From JBGPLJ01 sp035644395 (GTDB taxonomy: Bacteria; Pseudomonadota; Gammaproteobacteria; Steroidobacterales; Steroidobacteraceae), in contig DASQOR010000071.1 of NCBI GenBank assembly GCA_035644395.1, positions 35,848 through 99,847 of the forward strand: a DNA stretch of 64,000 nt. Direction: 5' to 3'. The notes below the pieces were generated by a model that saw only the letters and a list, made by a program, of their open reading frames with translations, searched no databases and was not told the origin of the DNA. Both the position numbers and the translations under genes were made by a program. This document shows positions 25,205 to 33,892 of this stretch, piece by piece (positions within the stretch are counted from its first letter, which is position 1; every line of letters begins with the position of its first letter).

Positions 25205-26545
25205 ATGACACCCACGCGTTTCTTACTTTTGATCTTCGTTGCGTCCCTGTCCGGTTGGCACGCCGGCGCCGCCACGGTCGACGCCGCGGTCGACAAGGAG
25301 CTGCCGTCGCTCGTCGATTTCTACAAGCGGCTGCACGCCGCGCCGGAAGTGTCGCATTTCGAGGTCGCCACTTCCGCCGCACTCGCCGCGCAGCTGCGCG
25401 ACGCGGGCTTTACGGTGACCGAGGGAGTCGGCAAGTACGAGACGCCGGGACTCATCGGGCACGGGGTGGTCGCCGTTCTAGAGAACGGCAAGGGACCGAC
25501 GCTCCTCATCCGCACCGATCTCGACGCGCTGCCGGTAGAGGAAAAAACCGGCCTCGCGTATGCGAGCAAAGTGCGCTTCAAGCTCCCGAATGGCCAGGAA
25601 GTGCCGGTGATGCACGCGTGCGGACACGATATCCACATGGCAACGCTCGTCGGCACCGCGCGCCTGCTCGCTTCCCTGCGCTCGAGCTGGCGCGGCAAGC
25701 TCATCCTCATCGGCCAACCGTCCGAGGAAGTGATCGACGGCGCGAAGGCGATGCTTGCCGACGGCCTTTACGAGCGCTTCGGACGGCCGGATTTCGTGCT
25801 GGCCTTGCACGACTGGGACGATTTCCCCGCTGGCAAGGTCGGCATCACGTCGGGCTACATGCTCGCGCAATCGACACAGATGGACATTCTCGTGCGAGGC
25901 GTCGGCGCTCACGGCTCCAAGCCCGAGAAGTCGAAGGATCCCATCGTCCTCGCGGCGGGGATCGTGCTTGCGCTGCAGACCATCGTGAGCCGCGAGATCT
26001 CGCCATTCGAGCAGGCGGTGGTGACGGTCGGCACGATCCACGGCGGCACCAAGCGCAACATCATTCCGGACGAAGTGAAGCTCGAGCTCAACATCCGCAC
26101 GTACAAGGAGGATGTGCGCCAGAAGATCCTTGCCTCGGTGGAGCGGATTGCACGCGGCGAAGCGATCGCCGCCGGCGTTCCCGAAGATCGCATGCCGCTC
26201 GTCACCGTGAGCGCCACGGAATTCGCCCCGGCGCTCTACAACGATCCGAAGCTCACCGAGCGCATCGTGCCGGCCATGAAGCGCGCCGTCGGCGCCGACA
26301 GTGTCCTCGAGCGATCCCCCGCGATGGGGAGCGAAGATTTCGGCGAGCTCGGGCTCGACGGCAAGATACCGGTCGTCATGTTTCGCGTGGGCGCGGTCGA
26401 TCCGGCGAAATACGAGGAAGCGCAGCGCACGGGGGCGAACCTCCCAACCTTGCATTCGCCGCTGTTCGCGCCGCTGCCGGCGCCGACGATCGAAGCGGGC
26501 GTCAAGGCGATGACGGCGGCGGCGCTGGACCTTCTGAAAAAGTAA
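25205..26545 (+). CDS. Secreted M20-family amidohydrolase
   Basis: A 446-residue zinc amidohydrolase of the M20D class (N-acyl-amino-acid hydrolase, hippuricase type). A signal peptide occupies residues 1-22. Metal-binding motifs are VPVMHACGHDIHMATLVG and QPSEEVIDGAKAMLADG, with the catalytic Glu in the EE pair. The dimerisation domain carries GAHGSKPEKSKDPIVLAA and FEQAVVTVGTIHGGTKRNII. The last metal ligand is in SPAMGSEDFGELG. It likely removes acyl groups from amino acids in the periplasm. It has its own start after a divergent 60-base gap to the SDR gene, and ends just before a CCCTCTCCC hairpin repeat. Confidence 0.9.
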   Translation: MTPTRFLLLIFVASLSGWHAGAATVDAAVDKELPSLVDFYKRLHAAPEVSHFEVATSAALAAQLRDAGFTVTEGVGKYETPGLIGHGVVAVLENGKGPTLLIRTDLDALPVEEKTGLAYASKVRFKLPNGQEVPVMHACGHDIHMATLVGTARLLASLRSSWRGKLILIGQPSEEVIDGAKAMLADGLYERFGRPDFVLALHDWDDFPAGKVGITSGYMLAQSTQMDILVRGVGAHGSKPEKSKDPIVLAAGIVLALQTIVSREISPFEQAVVTVGTIHGGTKRNIIPDEVKLELNIRTYKEDVRQKILASVERIARGEAIAAGVPEDRMPLVTVSATEFAPALYNDPKLTERIVPAMKRAVGADSVLERSPAMGSEDFGELGLDGKIPVVMFRVGAVDPAKYEEAQRTGANLPTLHSPLFAPLPAPTIEAGVKAMTAAALDLLKK

Positions 26546-26546
26546 C

Positions 26547-26596
26547 GGCCCTCACCCCAGCCCTCTCCCCAGCCCTCTCCCGCGGAGCGGGAGAGG
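26547..26596. repeat. CCCTCTCCC hairpin repeat between convergent genes
   Basis: A short C-rich direct repeat (two copies around CCAGCCCTCTCCC) runs into a perfect 11-bp hairpin, CCCTCTCCCGC-GGA-GCGGGAGAGGG (26572-26596). It lies between the stop codons of the M20 gene and the HD-domain gene. Similar CCCTCACCCC/CTCTCCC hairpins are common intergenic repeats in xanthomonads and relatives. With no T tract it is probably a repeat element that may also damp read-through. Confidence 0.75.
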
Positions 26597-26603
26597 GAGT
26601 GGA

Positions 26604-27623
26604 CTACGGTCGCGACCAGACGTTCTTCAGGTGGCCGAGCATCAGGCCCCGGATGTTCTGCATCGGGTTCTGTTCCCACGTGAAGCACGGGGGATTGCGC
26701 CTGAGCAGCGGCCAGTTCTCGGTCCGCAGGATGACCTTGAGGTATTCGAAGTTGCGCTCGATCGCGCGCATGTAGGGGTTTTCGCCGCCGAAGAGGGGCT
26801 CGCAGTAGCGGTACGCGTAATCGAACTCGCCCTCGAGGCGCTTGGCGCGTACGTCCTCGAAGAAAACCGGCGTCTGGCGCAGCAGGTCGAGCCCCGAGCT
26901 GTACTTGACGACCGGGCGGCCGTCCGGCGCATTCGGCATGGCGACGCCGCCGAGCACGAACTCCGGATACAGCCGGTCGCGGCACTTTTCGAGATAGCAG
27001 CGATCGCTCATCTGCGCGATGAGATCGGCCGTGCCGAGCAGGTGACCGAGCTTGCGGTCGCGCGGATCGGCGAGATGAATCTGGTCGAACTGCACTTCGT
27101 AGCCGGTAAAATGCACGACGCGGGTTGCGATCGGCACCCAGGCCTCGAGGCCGATGGTCGGCAGGTAGCGTGCGAGGAAGCGGGCGCTGCGCGTCACGTG
27201 ATAGAGCGTGAATTCGGCGCCATTCCTGTGGTCGTGATCGCCGCTCTCGCGGATATAGCCGGAATCGTGAAAGAGCGAGGTGACCAGTGCGACCGTCGCG
27301 CGCTCGCCACCCAGCGCCTCATCGCCCGTGTGCAGCCGTTCGTAGCCCGCCATCAAGCGGGCCATCGCCAGCGTCATGTCGAGCGTGTGCTGACGGTCGT
27401 GGTAGACGGTGTCGACGCCGTAGTAGCCCGGCATGCGTCCCGCGAACAGCGCATCGAGATCATCGATGGCGCGCGCCACCAGATCGAAGCTCGTGCCCGG
27501 CCAGGCTTGCAGGAACAGCTGTTCGATGGCCTCTCGCACCGCCTTCGGCGAGCTGACCTGCACGCTGTTGGTCACGTCGTAATCGCTACGCCGCGTGTCG
27601 CTCATGTCACTGAGTCTTGTCAT
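26604..27623 (-). CDS. HD-domain phosphohydrolase-like protein
   Basis: A 339-residue soluble protein with metal-binding residues of an HD phosphohydrolase. YHDRQHTLDM (His75, His79) recalls the YHNxxHAxD motif of class I cyclic-nucleotide phosphodiesterases. TSLFHDSGYIRES (His119-Asp120) supplies the HD pair, and GTADLIAQMSD (Asp200) the late Asp ligand. The C-terminal third has no match I recognise, but contains aromatic-rich NPYMRAIERNFEYLKVIL. It may hydrolyse a cyclic or di-nucleotide or another phosphoester; the true substrate cannot be told. No regulatory domain is attached. A 100-base gap separates it from the xth gene downstream on the plus-strand map. Confidence 0.75.
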   Translation of the reverse strand: MTRLSDMSDTRRSDYDVTNSVQVSSPKAVREAIEQLFLQAWPGTSFDLVARAIDDLDALFAGRMPGYYGVDTVYHDRQHTLDMTLAMARLMAGYERLHTGDEALGGERATVALVTSLFHDSGYIRESGDHDHRNGAEFTLYHVTRSARFLARYLPTIGLEAWVPIATRVVHFTGYEVQFDQIHLADPRDRKLGHLLGTADLIAQMSDRCYLEKCRDRLYPEFVLGGVAMPNAPDGRPVVKYSSGLDLLRQTPVFFEDVRAKRLEGEFDYAYRYCEPLFGGENPYMRAIERNFEYLKVILRTENWPLLRRNPPCFTWEQNPMQNIRGLMLGHLKNVWSRP

Positions 27624-27723
27624 TTATTTCGGTGCTTGCTGCGGTCACCGATCCCCATCAATTGCGGGCGAGTCTAGGGACATTCGCGCCCGAACTCCAT
27701 GAACCAGTCGATGGACGGCCGGA

Positions 27724-28491
27724 CTATATGTCAAAGCGGGCCACCACCGGTGCGTGGTCCGAGGGCCGTTCCCAAGTCCTCGGTTCGCGCTCGATATGGC
27801 AGCCCTTACAGGCCTTCAGGAGGCTCGCGCTCGCGAGGATCAGGTCGATCCGCAAGCCGTGATTGCGCCTGAAGGCGCCCGCCCGGTAGTCCCACCAGGA
27901 GAAGCTCCGCTCCGGCTGCTCGAACTCGCGGAATGTGTCCTTCACGCCGAGGGCGGTCAACTGCGAGAGGGCCGACCGTTCCTCGGGACTGACGTGCACA
28001 TGGCCCTCCCACGCGGCGGGATCGTGCACGTCGCGATCCTCGGGCGCGACATTGAAGTCTCCGAGGATCGCCAGGCGCGGATGGCGGGCGAGCTCCGCGG
28101 CCAGGTATTCGCGCAACGCCGCGAACCACGCGAGCTTGTAGGCGAACTTCTCGGAGCCGACGGCCTGGCCGTTCGGTACGTACACGTCGATCACGCGCAC
28201 GCCGTCGATGGTCGCGGCGAGCACGCGGCGCTGCGCGTCTTCGTAACCCGGGATGCCGCGGACGACCTCCGTGATTTCGCGGCGCGCGAGCAGCGCGACG
28301 CCGTTGTAGGTTTTCTGCCCGGTCCAGGCCGCCTTGAAGCCGAGCGCCTCGATCTCGGCGAGCGGAAACTCATCGTCCTGCAGCTTGATTTCCTGCAGGG
28401 CGAGAATGTCGACCGGGCTCGAACCGACCCAGCTCGCGAGCTGTGGCAGGCGTACGCGCAACGAATTCACGTTCCAGGTCGCGACTTGCAT
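27724..28491 (-). CDS. xthA: Exodeoxyribonuclease III
   Basis: Apurinic/apyrimidinic endonuclease and 3'-exonuclease of the ExoIII/APE1 family, acting in base-excision repair. All key motifs are present in 255 residues: the N-terminal MQVATWNVNSLRVRLPQL, the metal-binding LQEIKLQDDEF, the active-site DVYVPNGQAVGS, the GDFNVAPEDRDV catalytic Asp-Asn, LRIDLILAS and the terminal SDHAPVVA. The length is slightly shorter than E. coli XthA (268). It is followed 14 bases upstream on the map by the SH3 protein gene, so may be the last gene of the prlC transcript. Confidence 0.95.
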   Translation of the reverse strand: MQVATWNVNSLRVRLPQLASWVGSSPVDILALQEIKLQDDEFPLAEIEALGFKAAWTGQKTYNGVALLARREITEVVRGIPGYEDAQRRVLAATIDGVRVIDVYVPNGQAVGSEKFAYKLAWFAALREYLAAELARHPRLAILGDFNVAPEDRDVHDPAAWEGHVHVSPEERSALSQLTALGVKDTFREFEQPERSFSWWDYRAGAFRRNHGLRIDLILASASLLKACKGCHIEREPRTWERPSDHAPVVARFDI

Positions 28492-28505
28492 GCGGGCCGA
28501 AGGGA

Positions 28506-29138
28506 TCAGTAGACGCGCAGACCGCCGTAGCGAGCCCGGATCCTGCGATCGAGCAGGATCCAGCCGACGCCGAAGCCGGCGCCGAAGGTGAACAAGGCGA
28601 CGGCGATGCCCCAGATCCAGGCCTTGCGGCGATAGGCGAGATCGGCGCCGATCGGCTCGATCGGCAACACCTCGTCGGATTGCGACGAGCTTGCCGCAGC
28701 GGGTGCCTGCGCCGGCTCCGTCTGCGGCTTCGAGGCAAGCGCGGCGCGCGCCGCATCGAGCGCCTTCTGCAACTCCGCGATCTTCTTCGCGTCCGCGGCC
28801 GGCTGTGTGGTCGCCTGTGAATTCTTTTCCGCCGCCGCCGTCAGCTTCTGCACTTGCGCCTGCAGCGCCGGGATTTTCGCGGCCGCAGGCGGCTCGCTGC
28901 TCAAATAGGAATTGCGGATCCAGCCCTCGCGCCCGTCCTCGAGCCGCACCTGGGCATATTCCAGGTCCCGCGCCAGCACCTCGACGCTGTCACCGGTCGA
29001 AAGCTGGGCCAGCCGCTCGCCTTCGGTCGAGGCCGTCGCATAGACGCCGACCACGAGCTTGTCGCTCACGTACGCCGTCTCCGCGGCCGCGGCGAGCGGC
29101 GCGAGCAGCAGGCTGTACAGCAAGCAGCGGGCAATCAT
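28506..29138 (-). CDS. TIGR04211-type SH3 domain membrane protein
   Basis: A 210-residue protein with a signal peptide (residues 1-19, ending AAAA), a bacterial SH3 domain (AYVSDKLVVGVYATASTEGE to REGWIRNSYLSSEPP), an Ala/Lys/Gln-rich coiled coil (about 90-150), and a C-terminal transmembrane helix (about 178-200, WGIAVALFTFGAGFGVGWIL). This is the layout of the TIGR04211 family (E. coli YgiM-like). It probably sits in the inner membrane with the SH3 domain in the periplasm. Its ATG overlaps the prlC stop (ATGA), showing translational coupling. The cell role is not established. Confidence 0.88.
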   Translation of the reverse strand: MIARCLLYSLLLAPLAAAAETAYVSDKLVVGVYATASTEGERLAQLSTGDSVEVLARDLEYAQVRLEDGREGWIRNSYLSSEPPAAAKIPALQAQVQKLTAAAEKNSQATTQPAADAKKIAELQKALDAARAALASKPQTEPAQAPAAASSSQSDEVLPIEPIGADLAYRRKAWIWGIAVALFTFGAGFGVGWILLDRRIRARYGGLRVY

Positions 29139-31153
29139 GCAGCGATTCCGTTCTGGCGCAACAAGGGCCGGATGTCTGGCTTGCGGCCGCGGAACTCGAC
29201 GAAGGCCTCGAGCGCATCGCGGCTGCCGCCGCGCGAGAGGATCGAACCGAGGAACCGCCGCGCGACCTCGGCTGTGAAGATACCCGATTCCTCGAATGCC
29301 GCGAATACATCCGCCGCCAGCACCTCTGCCCACTTGTAGCTGTAGTAGCCCGCCGCGTAACCACCCGAGAAAATGTGCGTGAAGCTGTTGGCAAAGCGGT
29401 TGAGCGGGGGATGCGGCACCACGGCAACGCGCGCGCGAACCTCGGCGATGATTTCCGCGGCGCGCGCACCCCGGCCGGGCTCGAATTCCGAGTGCAGCCG
29501 GAAATCGAACAGCGCGAACTCGAGCTGGCGCACGGATTGCAGACCCGCGAGGAACGCGCGCGTCCCGAGCAGGCGCCGCAGCTTTTCTTCCGGCAGCGCA
29601 GCGCCCGTTTCGAAGTGACCGGAAATCCAGCCGAGCACTTCCGGGCTCCAGGCGTAGTTTTCCATGAACTGGCTCGGCAGCTCCACGGCATCCCAGGGTA
29701 CGCCGTTGATACCGGCAAGGCTGGGGTAGGGAACCGTCGTCAGCAGGTGGTGCAGCCCGTGGCCGAATTCGTGAAAGAGCGTCAGTACTTCGTCATGCGT
29801 GAGGAGCGAGGGCCTGCCGCCGATCGGCGGCGAGAAATTGCACACGAGGTAGGCGACCGGCGCAGCGATCGCGCCGCCGATGCGCTTGTGGCCCACGCAC
29901 TCGTCCATCCATGCGCCGCTGCGCTTGTTCGGGCGCGCGAATGCATCCAGATAAAATCCGCCGGCGACCTGCCCGGTGCCGTCGAGCACATCGAAGTAGC
30001 GCGCATCCGCGTGCCAGACCGGGATGCCGGCACGCTCGCGGATGCGTATTCCGTAGAGCCGCTCGGCCACCCGGAACAGGCCCGCGAGCACGCGCGGCAG
30101 TGGAAAGTAGGGGCGCAATTCCTCGTCCGCGATGTGATGGCGCTGCTGCTGCAGTCGCTCCGAGTAATACGCGATATCCCAGGCATTGAGCGGGCGGCCG
30201 GCGAAGCCCGCGAGCTCCGCAAATTCGCGGCGCGCCACCGGCACGCAGTGCTCGGCGAGTTCGCTCAGGAACGCGAGCACTTCCTCGCCGCTCTTCGCCA
30301 TCTTGGTCGCGAGCGAAAGCGCCGCGAAACTCCGGTAGCCGATCAGGCCCGCGGCCTCGTGCCGGAGCTTCACGATCGCTTCGATGAGCGCGGTGTTGTC
30401 CCAGCGCGCATCGTGGTGGCTGCCAGGCGCCGCGCGCGTCTGCCAGGCTTCGTAGAATTCGCGCCGCAGGGATTCGCTGTCGGCGTGCGTGATCACGGCG
30501 ACATAGTTCGGTTGATCGAGTGTCAGCAGCCAGCCGTCGATACCGCGCGCGGCCGCGCTTTCCCTCGCGCGGGCGATGACGTGCGGCGGGACGCCGGCGA
30601 GCTCGTCAGCCGCTGCGACGACCTTCGTCCAGGCGTTCATGCAGTCGAGCACGTTCTCTTCGAAGCGCGCCTGCAGCGTCACGAGCTCCTGCATGATGGC
30701 CTTGTAGCGCGCCTTGCTGTCCTCGGGCAGGCCGACGCCCGCCAGCCGGAAATCACGCAGCGCGTGCTCCAGCAGGCGCCGCTGGGTAGCGTCGAGGAGT
30801 GTCGCGGGATCCTCGGCGATCGAGCGATAGGCGCGATACAGCACCTCGTTCTGGCCGATCTCCGTCGAGTACTCGGTTAGCAGCGGCAGGCAGGTATTGT
30901 AGGCCACGCGCATCGCTTCATTGTTCGCGACCGCATTCAGGTGCGAGACGGGCGACCAGACGCGCATCAGCCGATGTTGCATCTGTTCCATCGGCTCGAT
31001 GAGCGACGCAAACGCCGGAGCCGGCTGCTCGAGCAAGCGAGCGAGCGCCGCGCGATTTTCCGCGAGCGTCTCAAGCACCGCCGGCGCGACGTGAGCCGCC
31101 TCGATGCAATCGAAGTGCGGCAGGCGGCCAAGATCGAGCAGCGGATTTTGCAT
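29135..31153 (-). CDS. prlC: Oligopeptidase A (M3 family)
   Basis: Cytoplasmic zinc oligopeptidase of the thimet/M3 family that degrades short peptides, including cleaved signal peptides. The 672-residue length fits. The zinc motif HEFGH is in VLTLFHEFGHGLHHLLTTV, and the third ligand Glu follows in NGVPWDAVELPSQFMENYAW. The substrate-binding end shows FSGGYAAGYYSYKWAEVLAAD. The ATG at 31153 gives the usual N-terminus MQNPLLDLGRLPHFDCIEA. It lies 14 bases after aroE's stop side and overlaps the SH3 gene, so aroE-prlC-SH3-xth may form one transcript. Confidence 0.95.
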   Translation of the reverse strand: MQNPLLDLGRLPHFDCIEAAHVAPAVLETLAENRAALARLLEQPAPAFASLIEPMEQMQHRLMRVWSPVSHLNAVANNEAMRVAYNTCLPLLTEYSTEIGQNEVLYRAYRSIAEDPATLLDATQRRLLEHALRDFRLAGVGLPEDSKARYKAIMQELVTLQARFEENVLDCMNAWTKVVAAADELAGVPPHVIARARESAAARGIDGWLLTLDQPNYVAVITHADSESLRREFYEAWQTRAAPGSHHDARWDNTALIEAIVKLRHEAAGLIGYRSFAALSLATKMAKSGEEVLAFLSELAEHCVPVARREFAELAGFAGRPLNAWDIAYYSERLQQQRHHIADEELRPYFPLPRVLAGLFRVAERLYGIRIRERAGIPVWHADARYFDVLDGTGQVAGGFYLDAFARPNKRSGAWMDECVGHKRIGGAIAAPVAYLVCNFSPPIGGRPSLLTHDEVLTLFHEFGHGLHHLLTTVPYPSLAGINGVPWDAVELPSQFMENYAWSPEVLGWISGHFETGAALPEEKLRRLLGTRAFLAGLQSVRQLEFALFDFRLHSEFEPGRGARAAEIIAEVRARVAVVPHPPLNRFANSFTHIFSGGYAAGYYSYKWAEVLAADVFAAFEESGIFTAEVARRFLGSILSRGGSRDALEAFVEFRGRKPDIRPLLRQNGIAA

Positions 31154-31167
31154 GGGAAAGCGCGCCG

Positions 31168-32001
31168 CTAGAGGCGAGTGAGGGCCTGCAGGACAGGCCG
31201 GGTATCGGGACGCACGCCGCGCCAGATCTGAAACGATTCCGCGGCCTGCTCGATCAGCATGCCCCAGCCCTTGACCGCCTGGCTCGCCCCGACGCCCTTC
31301 GCCCAGGCGGTGAACGGCGTGTCCCCCTTGCCGTATGACATGTCGTAGCAGAGCGTCGCCGGGGACACGGTTTCCTTCGGTATCGGAAAGGTATCGCCGG
31401 TGAGACTCGCGGAGGTCGCGTTGATCACGAGATCGAAAGCCGTGTCCGGAATCCTGTCGAGGCCGACGGCGCGCACCGTGCCGAGATCCTTGAAGATGCG
31501 CGCCAGCGCTTCGCCTTTGGACTGCGTGCGATTGGCGATGAGCACGACCGACGGATTGGCGGCCATGAGCGGCTGCAGGATGCCGCGGGTTGCGCCGCCT
31601 GCGCCGAGGATCAGCACGGACTTGCCGGCGAGCACGAAACCGATGTTCTGGCTGAGGTCCCGCAGGAGCCCGGCCCCATCCGTGTTGTCGCCGACGAGCT
31701 CGCTGCCCTTCATGCAGATGGTATTGACGGCATGTGCGCGTTCGGCGGCCGGTGACAGCTGGTTTACGAGCTCGGCCGCCGCCTGCTTGTGCGGGATGGT
31801 GACGTTGAGGCCTTTGCCCCCGGTTGTGAAAAACTCGATCGCGCCCGAACGGAAACGCTCCGGCGGCAGGTCGATCATGCGATAGGTCACCGCATGGCCG
31901 GTCTGCTTGGAGAACATTCCATGGATGAAGGGTGACCAGCTGTGTCCGACCGGATGACCGACGATGGCATACCGGTCGGGGTCGGAAGCGGCGGACTGCA
32001 T
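31168..32001 (-). CDS. aroE: Shikimate dehydrogenase
   Basis: NADPH-dependent reduction of 3-dehydroshikimate to shikimate, in aromatic amino acid synthesis. The 277-residue sequence shows the substrate motif VGHPVGHSWSPFIHGMF, the catalytic Lys/Asp region NVTIPHKQAAAELVNQLSP, TDGAGLLRDL, the Rossmann loop LILGAGGATRGILQPLM, the NADP-selective NRTQSKGEAL with Arg/Lys, and the C-terminal QAVKGWGMLIEQAA. It is divergent from an ECF sigma gene across 114 bases, and 14 bases upstream of prlC on the same strand. Confidence 0.96.
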   Translation of the reverse strand: MQSAASDPDRYAIVGHPVGHSWSPFIHGMFSKQTGHAVTYRMIDLPPERFRSGAIEFFTTGGKGLNVTIPHKQAAAELVNQLSPAAERAHAVNTICMKGSELVGDNTDGAGLLRDLSQNIGFVLAGKSVLILGAGGATRGILQPLMAANPSVVLIANRTQSKGEALARIFKDLGTVRAVGLDRIPDTAFDLVINATSASLTGDTFPIPKETVSPATLCYDMSYGKGDTPFTAWAKGVGASQAVKGWGMLIEQAAESFQIWRGVRPDTRPVLQALTRL

Positions 32002-32115
32002 GGGCGGGCGGCTCGTTCCTGCGGTCGATTCCTTAAGGCTGGCGGCGCCCGGGCGCTGCGGTCATAGTTCGCACTTTGAGCCGCAATAGCACGTGCCAGC
32101 CGCCGGTCTTTATAC

Positions 32116-32649
32116 ATGATTAATGCCGCTGACGGGAGAGACGATCGCCAGCGCTTCGAGGCCCTGAGCGCGCAGTTGCGGCCCGAGCTTTACCGCTTCG
32201 CGTTCTGGCTCGCCCGCGATCGCGCGATCGCCGAGGACGTGGTGCAGGAAACGCTGCTGAGGGCCTGGCGCTCCTGGGGAAACCTGCGTGACGCGGGCGC
32301 CGCCAAGCAGTGGCTGTTCACGATTGCGCGGCGTGAACACGCACGACTCTATGAGCGCAAACGATTCGAGACCGTGGATGTGGATAAGTTGATCACAAGC
32401 GAAGCACCGGCGCTGGCCGCAGGCGATGAGCGCGAGGTCGAAGACCTGAGGCGCGCCATCGCAGGGCTCGAGGACGACTATCGGGAGCCGCTCGTGCTGC
32501 AGGTGCTGTTTGGATACTCGACGCAGGAGATCGCCTCTCATATGGGCCTGACGCAGGGTGCCGTGCTCACGCGGCTGTTCCGGGCCCGCAATCAGCTGCG
32601 CAAGCAGTTCGGGCTGGAAGCCGTGGACGACGGGGGCGACGAGACGTGA
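32116..32649 (+). CDS. ECF-type RNA polymerase sigma factor
   Basis: A 177-residue sigma-70 family ECF factor. Region 2 is FEALSAQLRPELYRFAFWLA, then RAIAEDVVQETLLRAWRSWG and KQWLFTIARREHARLYERKR. Region 4 is LEDDYREPLVLQVLFGYSTQ with helix-turn-helix EIASHMGLTQGAVLTRLFRA. It is divergent from aroE. Its stop overlaps the start of the DUF3379 gene (ATGA), forming a sigma/anti-sigma pair. Its regulon is unknown; the following tag gene (alkylation repair) is coupled to the same transcript, so at least part of the output may be repair, which is inference. Confidence 0.93.
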   Translation: MINAADGRDDRQRFEALSAQLRPELYRFAFWLARDRAIAEDVVQETLLRAWRSWGNLRDAGAAKQWLFTIARREHARLYERKRFETVDVDKLITSEAPALAAGDEREVEDLRRAIAGLEDDYREPLVLQVLFGYSTQEIASHMGLTQGAVLTRLFRARNQLRKQFGLEAVDDGGDET

Positions 32650-33323
32650 ACTGCCTGGAATTCCGCCGCGCCGCGGGCGCCGATCCGCAACACTTGACGG
32701 GCGAGGCGCTCGAGCACGCGCGCGGCTGTGCAGCCTGCGCCCGCTATCTCGCCGAGGTGCGGGAACTCGACGTGCGGATCGCGCGGGCTCTCGCCGTGCC
32801 AGTGCCCGAAGGCCGGCCGGCTGCGGCCGTCGCAACGGTGACTCACACACGCAGGCGCTACCTTGCCCTTGCGGCGTCCGTGCTCGCCGCGATCGGTGTC
32901 GGCCTGGTCGGCTGGCTCGCGCTTGCGCCGCCGAGCCTCGCCGCCGACGTCGTCGAGCACATGCGCGGCGAGCCCGAGTCCTGGGACTCGCACACGCCCG
33001 CGAGCGACGCGGTCCTCGAGAAGGCGATGCAGCGTGGCGATGCCTGGTTCACGACCATGCCGGGCCGCTTCATGTACGTGCAGAGCTGCTGGTTCCGGGG
33101 CCACTATGTGCCCCACCTCGTGCTCGAGACCGGCGATGGACCGGTGACGCTGCTGCTGTTGCGGAACGAGGCGGTAAAGGCGCCGACGGACTTCGACGAG
33201 GGCGGTTATCGCGGGGTATTGCTGCCTGTAAACAACGGCGCCGTAGCCATCGTGACGCGCGGCGCCGCGCTGTCGGCAGAGCTCGAACAGCGTATCGCAG
33301 CAGCCATCCAGTGGACATCGTGA
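32646..33323 (+). CDS. DUF3379 membrane protein, putative anti-sigma factor
   Basis: A 225-residue single-pass membrane protein. The N-terminal MNCLEFRRAAGADPQ and EHARGCAACARYLAEVREL form a zinc-finger-like ZAS segment (His-Cys-Cys) usual for anti-sigma factors. One helix lies at about 75-95 (YLALAASVLAAIGVGLVGWL). The periplasmic part is the DUF3379 domain (LAADVVEHMRGEPESWDSHT ... VLLPVNNGAVAIVTRG). Its ATG overlaps the sigma gene stop and its own TGA overlaps the GTG of tag (GTGA). It probably holds the ECF sigma at the membrane until a signal arrives. Confidence 0.88.
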   Translation: MNCLEFRRAAGADPQHLTGEALEHARGCAACARYLAEVRELDVRIARALAVPVPEGRPAAAVATVTHTRRRYLALAASVLAAIGVGLVGWLALAPPSLAADVVEHMRGEPESWDSHTPASDAVLEKAMQRGDAWFTTMPGRFMYVQSCWFRGHYVPHLVLETGDGPVTLLLLRNEAVKAPTDFDEGGYRGVLLPVNNGAVAIVTRGAALSAELEQRIAAAIQWTS

Positions 33324-33883
33324 CGAAGGCGGCCAGGCGTTGCTCGTGGGCGGCGAATGGCAGCCCCTCGATGATCGAGTACCACGACCGCGAATGGGGC
33401 GTGCCGGTGCACGACGATCGCACGCACTTCGAGTTCCTGATTCTCGAAGGCGCGCAGGCCGGATTGAGCTGGTCGACGATTCTGAACAAGCGCGCGGGCT
33501 ACCGGCTTGCGTTTGCGAATTTCGACCCGGCCAAGGTCGCGCGCTTCACGGCGCGCGAGCAAGCGCGGCTCCTCAAGCACGGCGAGATCGTCCGCAACCG
33601 CCTCAAGATTGCTTCCGCCGTAGGTAACGCGCGTGCCTTCCTGGCGATCCAGGAGGAATTCGATTCCTACGACAACTACGTCTGGCGCTTCGTCGACGGC
33701 AAGCCGATCGTGCGGCGGCCGCGCGGTCCGGGCAGCGTGCCGGTCACCGCCCGGGAATCGGACGCGCTGTCGAAGGATCTGAAATCCCGCGGCATGAATT
33801 TCGTCGGCAGCACGATCCTCTACGCCTACCTGCAGGCGGTCGGGCTCGTGAACGATCACCTGCGGACCTGCTTTCGCGCGTAA
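33320..33883 (+). CDS. tag: DNA-3-methyladenine glycosylase I
   Basis: Base-excision repair glycosylase removing 3-methyladenine. The 187-residue protein has the zinc-site residues RCSW at the N-terminus and VNDHLRTC at the C-terminus. It also has YHDREWGVPVHDD, the catalytic LEGAQAGLSWSTIL (Glu and Trp) and KDLKSRGMNFVGSTILYAYL. I chose the GTG at 33320, which overlaps the DUF3379 stop (GTGA); another GTG at 33311 is possible. The frame is open further upstream as a shadow of the previous gene. It is thus the third gene of an ECF sigma operon, an unusual setting for tag. Confidence 0.95.
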   Translation: MTKAARRCSWAANGSPSMIEYHDREWGVPVHDDRTHFEFLILEGAQAGLSWSTILNKRAGYRLAFANFDPAKVARFTAREQARLLKHGEIVRNRLKIASAVGNARAFLAIQEEFDSYDNYVWRFVDGKPIVRRPRGPGSVPVTARESDALSKDLKSRGMNFVGSTILYAYLQAVGLVNDHLRTCFRA

Positions 33884-33892
33884 TTGTCGGCG

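Noticed and set aside
32385..32395. TGTGGATAAG, a DnaA-box-like 9-mer
   Set aside because: It lies inside the second ECF sigma gene; a similar copy is inside def near 45040. Both look like chance matches in coding sequence.
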